A stretch of DNA of 64,000 bases from Actinostola sp. cb2023 (taxonomy: Eukaryota; Cnidaria; Anthozoa; Actiniaria; Actinostolidae). The stretch's first letter is position 1, and every line of letters begins with the position of its first letter. Positions 54,646 through 64,000 of the stretch are shown piece after piece. Position numbers and translations under genes: made by a program. The stretch is from NCBI GenBank assembly GCA_033675265.1, contig JAUJYZ010000961.1, positions 102,001 through 166,000 on the forward strand, written 5' to 3'. A model generated the notes under the pieces. The model saw only the letters and a program-made list of their open reading frames with translations, searched no databases and had not been told where the DNA came from.

Positions 54646-54989
54646 ACATACTGTTGGGTTCAGCAAGTAAATGCTTCTTGCACTTATTTATGATGCCATA
54701 TTTTCCTCTTTGGCAAACATGTTATAAGCAAATTGAATTATTCCATTAAAAATGGTCAAGCTGGCAAATTTGAATTTCATTTTCAATTTCAAATTTGACT
54801 GGTTTTAGCAGATTTCTCGATGATACAACAAACGTTGCCTGCAGTCCTACACCCGTTAGCTGATTGGACCTCTTTTTATAAAAGCTTGCCAAAATCTTCT
54901 CTTTTCTAGGCAAGGAATTTCATTTTTCAATGTTATTTGCTGAAATTTTGGTTTTGGAATATCCGAAGTCATTCTGGAACGTGTTATTT

Positions 54990-55375
54990 ACTTCCGGTAT
55001 TTTTAAACTTCCGCCTTGAGTTTCACTTCCGTTTCCTTTCGAGTTCAAGTTCTCGAGTTTGATCTTTCGAGTTGGAATTTTTTGTTCGATTTTATGTTGA
55101 AACCACGCATTTTGAAATTCGTCGAAACGTGTTTAGATTAAAACGTTTTATCGTTTATTTGAACTTCATTTTGAAAAATCTATAAAGTTCAATTAATCTT
55201 GTCATTTGAAATTTTGGACTTTAAATTATGTCATTTGAACTTCATTTCAGATATCATGGAGTTTAAATCATGTCATTTGAACTTCGTTATTTGTATTTTG
55301 GACTTCGAGTTATGTCTTTTCAACTAATTCGTTTACAGTGTTTTCTCAAACTGATATGATATCAATGTTTTCATA
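54990..55375. repeat. Low-complexity TTTGAACTTC-type repeat
   Basis: The words GTCATTTGAACTTC, TTTTGGACTT and TTCGAGTT recur about every 55-60 bp. No gene is present. Confidence 0.6.
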
Positions 55376-56043
55376 TTTTTGTCCGTAACGGAACGCCATA
55401 CCGAAGTCACCGGCGAAACAACCCGCTGGATAAATTACCTACTAGTACGAGTTCTGGGGCGTGATACGCTCTCAAGCGGATTTAGTATATAGCTCGCATT
55501 TCAGACCCTAAAGAAATGTCAAAAATGAAGTGATAACTGAAGTCCAGATTGTTCAAATGATATATACGCTGAAAACTCTGTATTCCGTACTCGTGGTGCG
55601 TATTCTTTCAGTTGGCGGTACTTGTAGCTTCAAATCGTTTCTGGCCTCCCAATTCAAACAACACATTTACCAGCGCTAAGGATCGGACATCACAAGCAAA
55701 AATATCAAGCTTTTGCCATATCCTGTCGGTAGCTGTGCAAATACATATCATTCCCCCTTTTTTTTAAACGATAATTAAACGCTTCGAGAACCATGAAGGT
55801 CCATGAACTGTTCTGGCTTTAGGAAATCGATCCTGGGGAAAAGGCAAATGCATTTATTTAAAACATCCGTCAACATGGACGCTATCTTTGAAAATTATGG
55901 TCGAGTTTTGATTGGCCCTCTTTTTTACCCTCAAAAAGAGGGCCAATCAAAATCAAGATTCGTATCACGCCACAGAACTCGTAATAGCAGGTAATTTATC
56001 CAGCAGGTTGTTTCGGCCGGTGACTTCGGAGCGCGGACAAAAA
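55376..56043. mobile_element. 668-bp foldback-like element
   Basis: Left TTTTTGTCCG...CCGAAGTCACCGGC and right GCCGGTGACTTCGG...CGGACAAAAA face each other. The arms continue through AACAACC.GCTGG.TAAATTACC and GAACTCGT/ACGAGTTC. The centre has a second hairpin, TTTTGATTGGCCCTCTTTT with its mirror (about 55906-55951). Confidence 0.78.
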
Positions 56044-56075
56044 CCGCTGGATCCTCGAGCATGACCCTGGTACTG

Positions 56076-56452
56076 AAACGGTGAAAACTCACCCTGGTAT
56101 TGAAACGGTGAAACCTCACCCTGGTGCTGAGACGGTGAAATCTCACCCTGGTCAACGGTGAAAACTCACCCTGGTACTGAAACGGTGAAAACTCACCCTG
56201 GACCGGTACTGAAACGGTGAAAACTCACCCTGGTATTGAAACGGTGAAAACTCACCCTGGTACTGAAACGGTGAAAACTCACCCTGGTACTGAAACGGTG
56301 AAAACTCACCCTGGTACTGAAACGGTGAAAACTCACCCTGGTACTGAAACGGTGAAACCTCACCCTGGTACTGTAACGGTGAAAACTCACCCTGGTACTG
56401 AAACGGTGAAAACTCACCCTGGTACTGAAATGGTGAAAACTCACCCTGGAAC
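56076..56452. repeat. 27-bp VNTR, about 14 copies
   Basis: The unit GGTGAAAACTCACCCTGGTA.TGAAAC contains its own small palindrome (GGTGA...TCACC). Because 27 is a multiple of three, long frames are open on both strands (a TETVKTHPG-type repeat). No start, splice or conserved flank supports a protein. Confidence 0.92.
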
Positions 56453-57294
56453 ACTCAGTGTTGTGTCATCGCCATACGATCATCCCACGTGGTTGAGGCC
56501 ATGCGATCATCCCACGTGGTATACCTTCTCTGGCAAAAATCTGGCTCAAGTATCTAGAGTCGTCGAACGAACCATCCTGTAAAATAATCCATTCTACAGA
56601 TAGTTAAACGGTGAAAATTCTTCTCCATACATGCAAAATAACATTGAATCATCATCTGCAGTCGCCCAACACAAACATATTAACGAGGGGTTCATTCTAC
56701 AAATAAATTCGTGCAAACTCTCACCTATACACGCAGCGAGCGAACATTTCAACAGACCATCCAGTAGATGGAGCCTGATTCATTCTACAGACAAACCCTT
56801 GCTAAACAGCATGTACATTCAACACTTACTTTAACAAATCAACATTCAAGTATTCGACTCAAGTTCGCCCTGAGGCTTCGGCTTCATCTCGATATCGTTC
56901 AGTGGTGCTGGCGGAGCAAAGTGGAACAACCCGGCTACTCTTCGTCTACTGCAGGTCGTCGAACAGGAACGACCTCGGCCATGTTCAGATTCGCGTGGGT
57001 CGTAAACCAAAAAGAAAAGAAGAAAAGTTCCTCCGACCACTGTTCCGCTGGAAACTGAGCAAGAAGGGAGTGCTGAACATTGATTTCGTATTTATAGTCA
57101 TCCCGTAGCGTCATTCACGTGCCTATGCACACCTAGCCACTAATGAAGTAGTATTATACCTTATTTCATATTTGCATGTCATTACGAGTGTTGTGAATAG
57201 CGTCCTGCTAGCAGCAATAACACGATCGTTCCACAGGAAGTCTTTATTTTAAAATTCACTGCACATTGCTATAGCCGTGTGCTCCGTCTAAGTT
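56453..57294. other. Upstream region of the Ig gene, no gene called
   Basis: It contains a duplicated GCGATCATCCCACGTGGT word (about 56476-56520). The rest is unique sequence and may hold the Ig gene promoter. The frames at 56631-57108 show no domain. Confidence 0.4.
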
Positions 57295-60200
57295 ATGAAT
57301 ATATTTGGTGTTGTTCTATGTTTGTACTTCGGTTTGCAAATCTTATTATCAGGTAAGACATGCGAAAGCGTTTTGAACGTTTTGCTATTGTTAAATCCTT
57401 AAAACTTCAATAGGAGAGACGGTGTCTAAATGGCCGGCAGCGGGCCAGGCTCCAATTCTCATGGGAAGCGCTAAACACGTGTAAACAAATAGAAAAGAGT
57501 TGTTGGATTTGGGAAAAGTGAGTGTATTTTATGAAAGTTATGAAATATTTTTGATTGCTGGCCATCAGTAGTATTTTGAAGACCTTGACCGGTCAAGTAT
57601 TTCAAGGGAGTCCTTCGTATAAAAGAAACAAACTATGGAACACATCAGAAGCGCTTGGGAGGGTTTGCATTCAATAAGATAAGATGATTGCTTGAAAATC
57701 ACGAAATATTTTTGACTGCGGGTCATAAATGCTTTGTTTAGACCGCAGCTCAGACTTTCAAATTATGAGAGAATCGTGATACACTTATTTAAATGTTTTT
57801 AGTAGCCTGTATTGACTCGATTATTGGTGCCCTGCCCTCGGCCTGAAACTCATGATCAATTTACGGCATTGGAATATTTTGTTTCTGTTGTGATCTTCAA
57901 TATATAGTGAGAATCATTAGCGGTTCAAATTCTCAGTGAGTTTATAATATTTGGAATGGGTTCGAGTGCTTCAGCTGCCTAAGACATAAACAACTTCCTT
58001 ATCGTTTCTTTGTAACGTTTTCAGATGCAGCGTTTACTTGGATATCCTTTGAAGACTCAGTCACTTTCATTCAAGGCCAAACAGCTAAACTGTTTTGGTC
58101 TGTTGATGTTGTTGATGAACGATGGACTTTTGCAACGATTTACAGGAACAAAATTGCATCGCAATCTGGGAGAACACCTCTTATCATGCAGATGGCAAAA
58201 GACATTCCAATAGAAGTTTACTACACACAGAGAGCTGCAGACATGACTTTACTGGGTCAAGGAGCGTCAGCTATTGCAAACGTGACTTTTACACTTGCAA
58301 ATCTAAGCAGAGAAACAGACGAGATGTATTACGAGTTGTACATTACGGATAAATTAATTAGCAGCGAGTCTAAATACACCAAGTTGAATGTCCTTGGTGA
58401 GTGCTGTACTTTTAGGTAACATACATTTAATAACACTTAGCTGCCTTACGCGTAATTCTACAAACAGAAGCATTTTGTTCAAACCACAGTGTTTTCTCCT
58501 ATTCTAAGAATATCGAAACAAATTCAAATTAAATATGTATCACGGTAGGTGTATTTGTACATGAATGCAGATTCAATGTTTTGATTTGTTACTACAGCCA
58601 AGATAATGGTTTTAATACCATAAATATCGATTACAGTTTGTCTTCGCCAATCAATACTATACCATCTGGATTTATTACTCCGAGATGTGACAGTATTGAA
58701 AAATCAAAGATAATTTGAGATTTTATTGAAATATTTATGTCATGGCTTGCTGAGTTCAGCTTACTTTTGCATAATGTGTTGATATAATAAGATGATGTCA
58801 TCGACAAACTATTCAACTAACATTACTAACTATTACCAAGCGACAAATTATACCTTATAACATGATACCTGTCTGTCTTTGTAAGGAACCTATGTAAGCT
58901 TAACATAATGGTTTAGAACTGGTCAGCTTGTTTCAATGGAGTCAACCATCCAAGGCGCTGGACCAACTGTTTATTAGTTTTGAAACTTAACAAAGCACTT
59001 TATTTCTCTCGTTAAATTTCTAATGTTTAGCGAAGCCATGTGAGACTCTAGGGAAATGCGCGGGAATGTTCAGATATGATTTTGGATATCCGGATATTTG
59101 TTGCGCATGCCCCATGCAGTATGGTAAGGCCGGAATTTGGAATTCCGGCCTGAAGAGCTACCTGAGAATACTTCAGGGAAATGCATGACACAATGGCAGC
59201 TTTTGTATGACTTCTATTGATACAGATAGAGGGTAGCAAGAATAAATGAGGTAAGAAAAGGAATCCCTGCTACCCCATCATGTGCTCCGTTAATTCTATT
59301 TTTAGAACTCGATCTATTTTTAGCTTTAGTTACCATGCCCGCGCAACCAAAGTACTCAACCTTACCTTGGTTTTTCCTTTCAAAAACTTTGTATTTGTTG
59401 TCATTAAAAAGAAAAGCGAAATACTACACAGCTTCTGCTCCAAGAAAACAAAGCAGTGGTCGTACGATTTCTACGATGTTTTAATACGTGCAAAGTCTGC
59501 AAACGACCTGAATAAAAATACAAAACTGAGCGAAATAAACATCGTCAACTCTCGACTGACAAATGCCAGAATTTAATCCTCTAAGACTCATTGAAGGATT
59601 TTACGAATACTCAGGCGAATTGAGCAAAATTAAGGTGCTACAAATATAAACTACACAACGGTAAAAGTCAAAGCAATCACGAAAACAAACTATATTGTTA
59701 ATGTGGTCTTATCGGCACTTGTATTCAACAATTACGAAGTCCAAGCGTTATTTTCAGGTTGGAAAACACGAAAGAAACTTTATAAAAGCCAACATCACCA
59801 AAACCTTGAAGCACCAGCCATATTGTGGTCATGAAAATTTAATTCAAGAACAAGCATCTTCATCTGCAGTCCTACTAGAATCGTCTCAAGTGTCCCAAAT
59901 TCAATGCAATAATTTCAGTCAAATCCAAAAAGGATAATTTGGTAAAAGCCTTTATCGAATTTTCGAAGTAAAAATTTGTAAAATGTTCGAGAAAGTTGAG
60001 AAGATTTTCTTCGCTCACGTCGCTCAATTTTGCTTTTCTGTATCAAAGCCGTGCGTAACGGCCTCCGCAACCTCGCCTTATATGATCCGACCAATCACAT
60101 TTCCGTTCCCAAAATTGATTGAGCATTCTAAAAATATAATTAACGGGGCACATGATGGGTCAAGAGCCCAATACGGGAGATTCCTTCTCTTACCTCATTT

Positions 60201-61357
60201 TCTCTTGACGGTAGTCAAAGGGTTTAGAGATCTCTAGAACTTAGAACAAAGTACGGATAACACGTACCGTAAATCTTCTATTAAACGACCCCCTCAAATA
60301 AGCGCCTCCCCTCTTTTAAGCGCCCCCCTTTGGAGCAGTTTTGTACTAAGACCTACTAAGCGCCCCTCTCTAATAAGCGCCCCTCTCTAATAAGCGCCCC
60401 ATCTAATAAGCACCCTCCCTAATAAGCGAGGAAGTTGACATTGAGTTCTGAAATATCGTTTCTGAAATACTGCTTTCTTAATTGTCTTTACGATGTACGT
60501 CACAGACATGTTTCAATATACACATGTACTGCGGGACGCGCGCGGGACGCACACAGGGAGCCCAACATTATACGGTCCTCAACACAGGGAACCCAACATA
60601 ATACGTATTATATACTATGCGCGCGCGCGCGCGCTCTACCACAGGTTTCGTTTCTCCGTACTATGTTGATAATAAAGTTTACGAAGTACGCTAAGAGAAT
60701 CTGAGTGTTTGGTTTAGGAAATTAAAAAAGGCGCCCCTCTGTATTAAGCGCCCCTCTTCTAATAAGCGCCCTCCTAAGACCTCCGAAATTTAATAAGCGT
60801 CCCGGGCGCTTAATAGAAGATTTACGGTAGTGAATCAAAAATATCCGTTACGGTACGTCCTGATTGCCGGTTTGTCTATTGATTTTGAAAGATCCAATCA
60901 AAAGTTCCTCGGGCGACTCTGGGTACGAGATTGCCTGTGCGATAATCGGCTGAGAAAGTAATTCACCTGGAGTAGCAAGCACATTACATTACTGCACTCA
61001 TCACTGAAACGCTCGAAAAGTACTTTATTAACCAATGTAAATTGTTATTTTTAGTCCCTCCTAATACTCCAACCATCCAAGTACAACCTGATCAGTCAGT
61101 CTCAGATGCGGGAAAAATAGTCAACGTAACCTGTAATACAACAGTTGGTATTCCAGAAAACACTACTATAAAGATTTATAGAAACGATCAAATCATTACA
61201 GAGAAGTATGGAACACGTAATGGCAATAACACCGAGGCAACAGTTACCATAGAACTAGTGGCGGGGATCAACTCATTTAGATGTCAAGCTACAAATAATT
61301 TATATGGAGTCATTGGATCGTCTGAAAGTACAATACCAGTAAATATTACAGCAAGAG
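57295..61357 (+). CDS. Immunoglobulin-superfamily cell-surface protein, first three exons (3' end not seen)
   Basis: Exon 1 (57295-57352) encodes a signal peptide (MNIFGVVLCLYFGLQILLS) and ends in phase 1. Exon 2 (58025-58396) encodes a V-like Ig domain: FTWISFEDSVTFIQGQTAKL, the core Trp in LFWSVDVVDE, and a late TDEMYYELYITD strand with Tyr in place of the usual YxC. Exon 3 (61055-61357) encodes a C2-like domain with both Cys (VNVTCNTT and SFRCQATNN). All three exons end in phase 1, the standard symmetric arrangement for Ig exons. Several N-x-T sites occur. The next exon is not found before the window ends, so the gene is incomplete here. It is probably a receptor or adhesion protein. The V-like domain lacks an obvious first Cys. 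Confidence 0.75.
59232..60214. mobile_element. About 980-bp inverted-repeat element in Ig gene intron 2
   Basis: Left AAATGAGGTAAGAAAAGGAATC and right complement GATTCCTTCTCTTACCTCATTT are followed inward by ACCCCATCATGTGCTCCGTT and its near mirror, then TTCTATTTTTAGAA. The two short frames inside show no domain. Confidence 0.7.
60267..60827. mobile_element. 561-bp MITE with TA duplication and AAGCGCCCC tandem repeats
   Basis: The ends CCGTAAATCTTCTATTAA and their complement are flanked by TA. The inside holds many TAATAAGCGCCCCTCT units at both ends and an unrelated insert at about 60437-60725 with a (GC)8 run at 60617-60634. This terminus type is widespread in marine invertebrate genomes. 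Confidence 0.8.
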
Positions 61358-61503
61358 GTAACTTTAATTTGTATTAATTTTATTATTATTATTTAATATT
61401 GTTTTTATACATGATGTCCTAGTGACGGTTTAGCACAAATAACTGTTATTGAATCAATCATTAATAATGATATTTGAACTGAGCGGAGTGAAATTTGTAT
61501 AGG

Positions 61504-61706
61504 TAATAGACCTCTTTAGCTTCGTATGTAAATTATCCATTTCAGGTCATGTGATGTAAACATGGTGTTCCCTGGAGAATTAGTCCTTTCAATATGAACG
61601 AATAAATTTCAGAAATAGAAAATAACATATTCTCCAGATAATATCATGTTTCGGCATCACATGGTTTGAAATGGGCAATTTGCATACAAGCTAAAGAGGT
61701 CTATTA
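61504..61706. mobile_element. 203-bp hairpin MITE downstream of Ig exon 3
   Basis: The ends TAATAGACCTCTTTAGCTT and their complement are followed inward by CCATTTCA.. and CATGTGATG arms. The duplication is probably TA or TTA but ambiguous. Confidence 0.8.
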
Positions 61707-61858
61707 TACGGTTTCGAGTTCAATTTGGAATTAATTTGCACGAGTGTGTTTTTCAAAGAGTATCAAAATTGCACGAGCCCGTAGTGCCGGCAAGTGCAAT
61801 TTGAGCTCTTTGAAAAATACACGAGTGTAAATTAATTCAAATTGAACGAGAAACTGTA
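61707..61858. mobile_element. 152-bp hairpin MITE abutting the previous one
   Basis: The left arm GAGTTCAATTTGGAATTAAT...CACGAGTGT...TTTTCAAAGAG and its near-perfect mirror surround CGAGCCCGTAGTGCCGGCAAG. Confidence 0.8.
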
Positions 61859-64000
61859 TGATTACTTATTAATCACATTCATGAAAAAATTCAGCGAAAA
61901 TTAGACAGCAAAAGAGACAACAATCCCTACTTACTGACACAGATTATAGCAACAAACAGTAATAAGTACAAAGCAAAGGCTGTATTCATCGCTCATAGCA
62001 AAAAAATTCGTACGGCATAGTCGCCGAGCATGCGCAATGGATTGTTTAAAGAGCAAAGAAAGTAACCGAAATTTTATTTAAAAGCATTGGTCACTTCAGA
62101 GATTTTCCCAAATATCTATTATTTTTCCTTGAACAAATATCGATAAATTGAGATGTTTTAAAGACAAGAACTATGATTTCTAAGCGGTTCCAAATCTAAT
62201 TGAAAGTTTTTGCCTTTGAGCTAATACAAAATAACGGCCGCCACGAGAATATCATGAAATTCATGACAAAAATACAGTTAATTGAGCGATTTAAGCTAGA
62301 TAAACACGGTTCCCAAATATCTGAATTGAAAGTTTAATGTCAAAACAAAGTTTTTAGGCACATAAAAACGACTTACAAAATGACTTTCTTGGTTCCCTAA
62401 TCAGCTGAAAATGTAGAAAAATGGTGAAATCGTCTTTGTGTCGAGTAACAAAACAATTGGCGCACGGGAATAGTTCAAAAAGTTTATCGTTTTCGTCAAA
62501 CATCTTGAAGTCTTCGAAGCTTCGTCCACCATCTTGTATACCCAGATGACCACAGGTAACCCAAGCTATATATCAGCTTGTATAATTTTCAATCATTTCT
62601 TTATTATATGTGAAGATTTGAAACGATTTGGACGAGAATTAAGCGAGTTATAACCATTTTAAAATTAGCCCTTCTATGATTTTGACTCACTGTACTTGCG
62701 CCCGCAATTACTGTCCGCTGACCGTACGAATTTTTTTGCCATGTTTTAAAAAGTTAAACGAGTACATACCTAACTCTGATTTTCTATTCCCGAAAGCTCA
62801 AAAGTTTGATCCTCAGTTTTTAAGAGTTCATTCACGCACTCAGAGATCTACTGAGAGAGAAATTCGACTAAACTTACTGTAACTGAAATTACTGAATATC
62901 CATGATTACTTTCCTGACCACTCAAACCAAAGTCGAATATATACTCATTAATTTGTAGAAGTTTGAAGTAACTTTTTCTTACAAGAGCCAACAAAGTTCT
63001 TCGATATATCGCCGTTTTCCTTTCTAGTCAAGGCTCCCCCGTCAACTTTCATGTCGAGTCTATAAAATAGTAAACATGTTATTTTTGGTGCTTAACTTGC
63101 TAACTCCAGAATAACAGGCAGTGGGTCCTTCTTTCTCATTCTTTCTGCTTTTTGTAATGTATAAACTTTATTTTTAGATATTTTGGTAGCGTTTTGGATC
63201 CCTTTTCGGCAAAATATCCGGCATCTTGAATTTTTGGATTTCTGTGAATTTTCTGTTGCCATGGAAACCACTGCAATGTGAATGGCTATTATCATTTTCT
63301 ATTGTATTTTAGCCAATGAAAATCCAGAATTTGCGTTTCTAATTGCACTGAATTACATTTTTTGCACTGAATTACACATTTTCGAATCGCTCAAAACCAC
63401 TCAAAAATACAATTTCTTGCTCAGATTTCTACACCAAAGTGTTTTTTAATTATCAGACTACTGTTGTGAAGACATTTTTTTGAGAATCTCATACCCTTTG
63501 AAGTCTTTCCAAGAGCTCAATCCTGAGACCATTCGAAAATCCAACGGAATATTCAAGGACGTCATGGTCCACTGATTCTACGTTTGGGCTACCTTTGGGC
63601 TCATTGTTCTTATTGTTCTTGATATATGTTTTCAAATGCGCATGTGTTATATTTCGTCCAATCAGCATCGAGCCTCAAATGGCTGCGACCAGAGCCTTCT
63701 CGGGAGAGGACCGAAACCGAGGAGCTCTGGGAACGAGAATGGGCCGTACACTGTTGACGACGACGGCCTGCATTTTTTAGACTCGGGCCTTCCACAAAAA
63801 GGAAGGAAGCCCGAGTAATAAATATATCGATTACATTTAGATATATCTGTTATCTCGTGTCATTATTATTTGCCTGATGTAGAATGAATTCATGTGCATG
63901 GTTATTATATCTGCATATAATTCAACTCGCAGCACTTCACTTTCTATTAGAAACGACTAGTATATAATCTTGATTGTACTCGTCAGTCTCAAGTATTTGG
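61859..64000. other. Probable intron or flank of the Ig gene, no exon recognised
   Basis: Unique AT-rich sequence. A small hairpin ACTCGGGCCTTCC/GGAAGGAAGCCCGAGT lies at 63781-63816, with a related ACTCGGGC...GCCCGAGT word at 9714-9742. TTTTTTGCACTGAATTACA is duplicated at 63357-63378. No Ig-type exon with phase-1 ends was seen. Confidence 0.4.

Larger units (their letters stand above)
48797..54985. mobile_element. 6.2-kb inverted-repeat element with subterminal palindrome arrays
   Basis: Perfect 33-bp terminal inverted repeats beginning AACACGTTCCAGAATGACTT lie at 48797 and, as the complement, end at 54985. ATTT flanks both sides (48793-48796 and 54986-54989). About 200-350 bp inside each end is a tandem array whose units carry GGCAAATGCC or GGCATATGCC (49023-49506 and 54266-54645). 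No transposase frame was recognised inside, and many smaller MITEs are nested. The superfamily is unknown. Confidence 0.75.

Noticed and set aside
54225..54670. Repeat proteins on either strand
   Set aside because: They are open frames of the 24-25 bp array only.
48797..54985. Helitron
   Set aside because: Helitrons lack terminal inverted repeats and target duplications. This element has both, and no Rep/helicase frame is seen.
56152..56582. TETVKTHPG repeat protein or its antisense
   Set aside because: A 27-bp VNTR naturally leaves several frames open. There is no conserved flank, signal peptide or splice site.

Overview
The window is animal nuclear DNA, AT-rich and with spliced genes, most likely from a marine invertebrate such as a sponge, cnidarian or similar. 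The evidence is GT-AG introns, phase-1 Ig-domain exons, a tRNA-derived SINE, many MITEs, and a Maverick/Polinton-type element. The species cannot be fixed from sequence alone. Nearly all of the first 55 kb is mobile DNA, much of it nested. Only the Ig-domain gene at 57.3-61.4 kb looks like an ordinary host gene.

Layout. (1) 1-840: 93-bp minisatellite. (2) 840-4338: eight tightly packed intact genes on the minus strand, including a Polinton-type penton/minor capsid protein. (3) 4351-5230: tandem repeats and the start of a zinc-finger gene. (4) 5.2-13.0 kb: unrelated repeats, including a MULE-like element with a 10-bp target duplication (7898-10629) and a 148-bp satellite. (5) 13.0-13.7 kb: end of a zinc-finger gene and the start of a 52-bp minisatellite. 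(6) 13711-28440: a complete CACTA/EnSpm-type DNA transposon with two divergent, intact, multi-exon genes. It sits inside the 52-bp array, which resumes at 28441-30467. (7) 30.7-47.7 kb: replication and morphogenesis genes of the Polinton: VLTF3-like, a PCNA-like clamp, BRO-N/VRR-NUC, a small unknown, packaging ATPase, double-jelly-roll major capsid protein, RVE integrase and protein-primed DNA polymerase B. This block is interrupted by a foldback element (31556-32594) and a Ty3/gypsy retrotransposon (33636-40035). The retrotransposon itself carries a solo LTR and a 980-bp inverted-repeat element. (8) 47.8-48.4 kb: fragment of a metazoan integrase-like gene. (9) 48797-54985: a 6.2-kb element with 33-bp terminal repeats and palindrome-rich tandem arrays inside both ends. 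(10) 55.4-57.2 kb: foldback and VNTR. (11) 57295-61357: signal peptide, V-like Ig exon and C2-like Ig exon, with MITEs in the introns and downstream.

How the genes fit. Integrase, polymerase B, ATPase, major capsid and penton proteins together define a Polinton/Maverick (adintovirus-like) element able in principle to replicate, integrate and build capsids. Its genes are very compact, with start codons abutting TATATA-like boxes. The replication and integration genes carry about 13 small disabling lesions, while the major capsid gene and all eight genes of the left block are open. The added PCNA-like clamp, VLTF3-like factor and BRO-N/VRR-NUC nuclease are the least expected part of the gene set. 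No adenain-like protease was recognised. The CACTA transposon looks young: both genes splice cleanly in silico with every phase consistent, and it interrupts a nearly homogeneous satellite.
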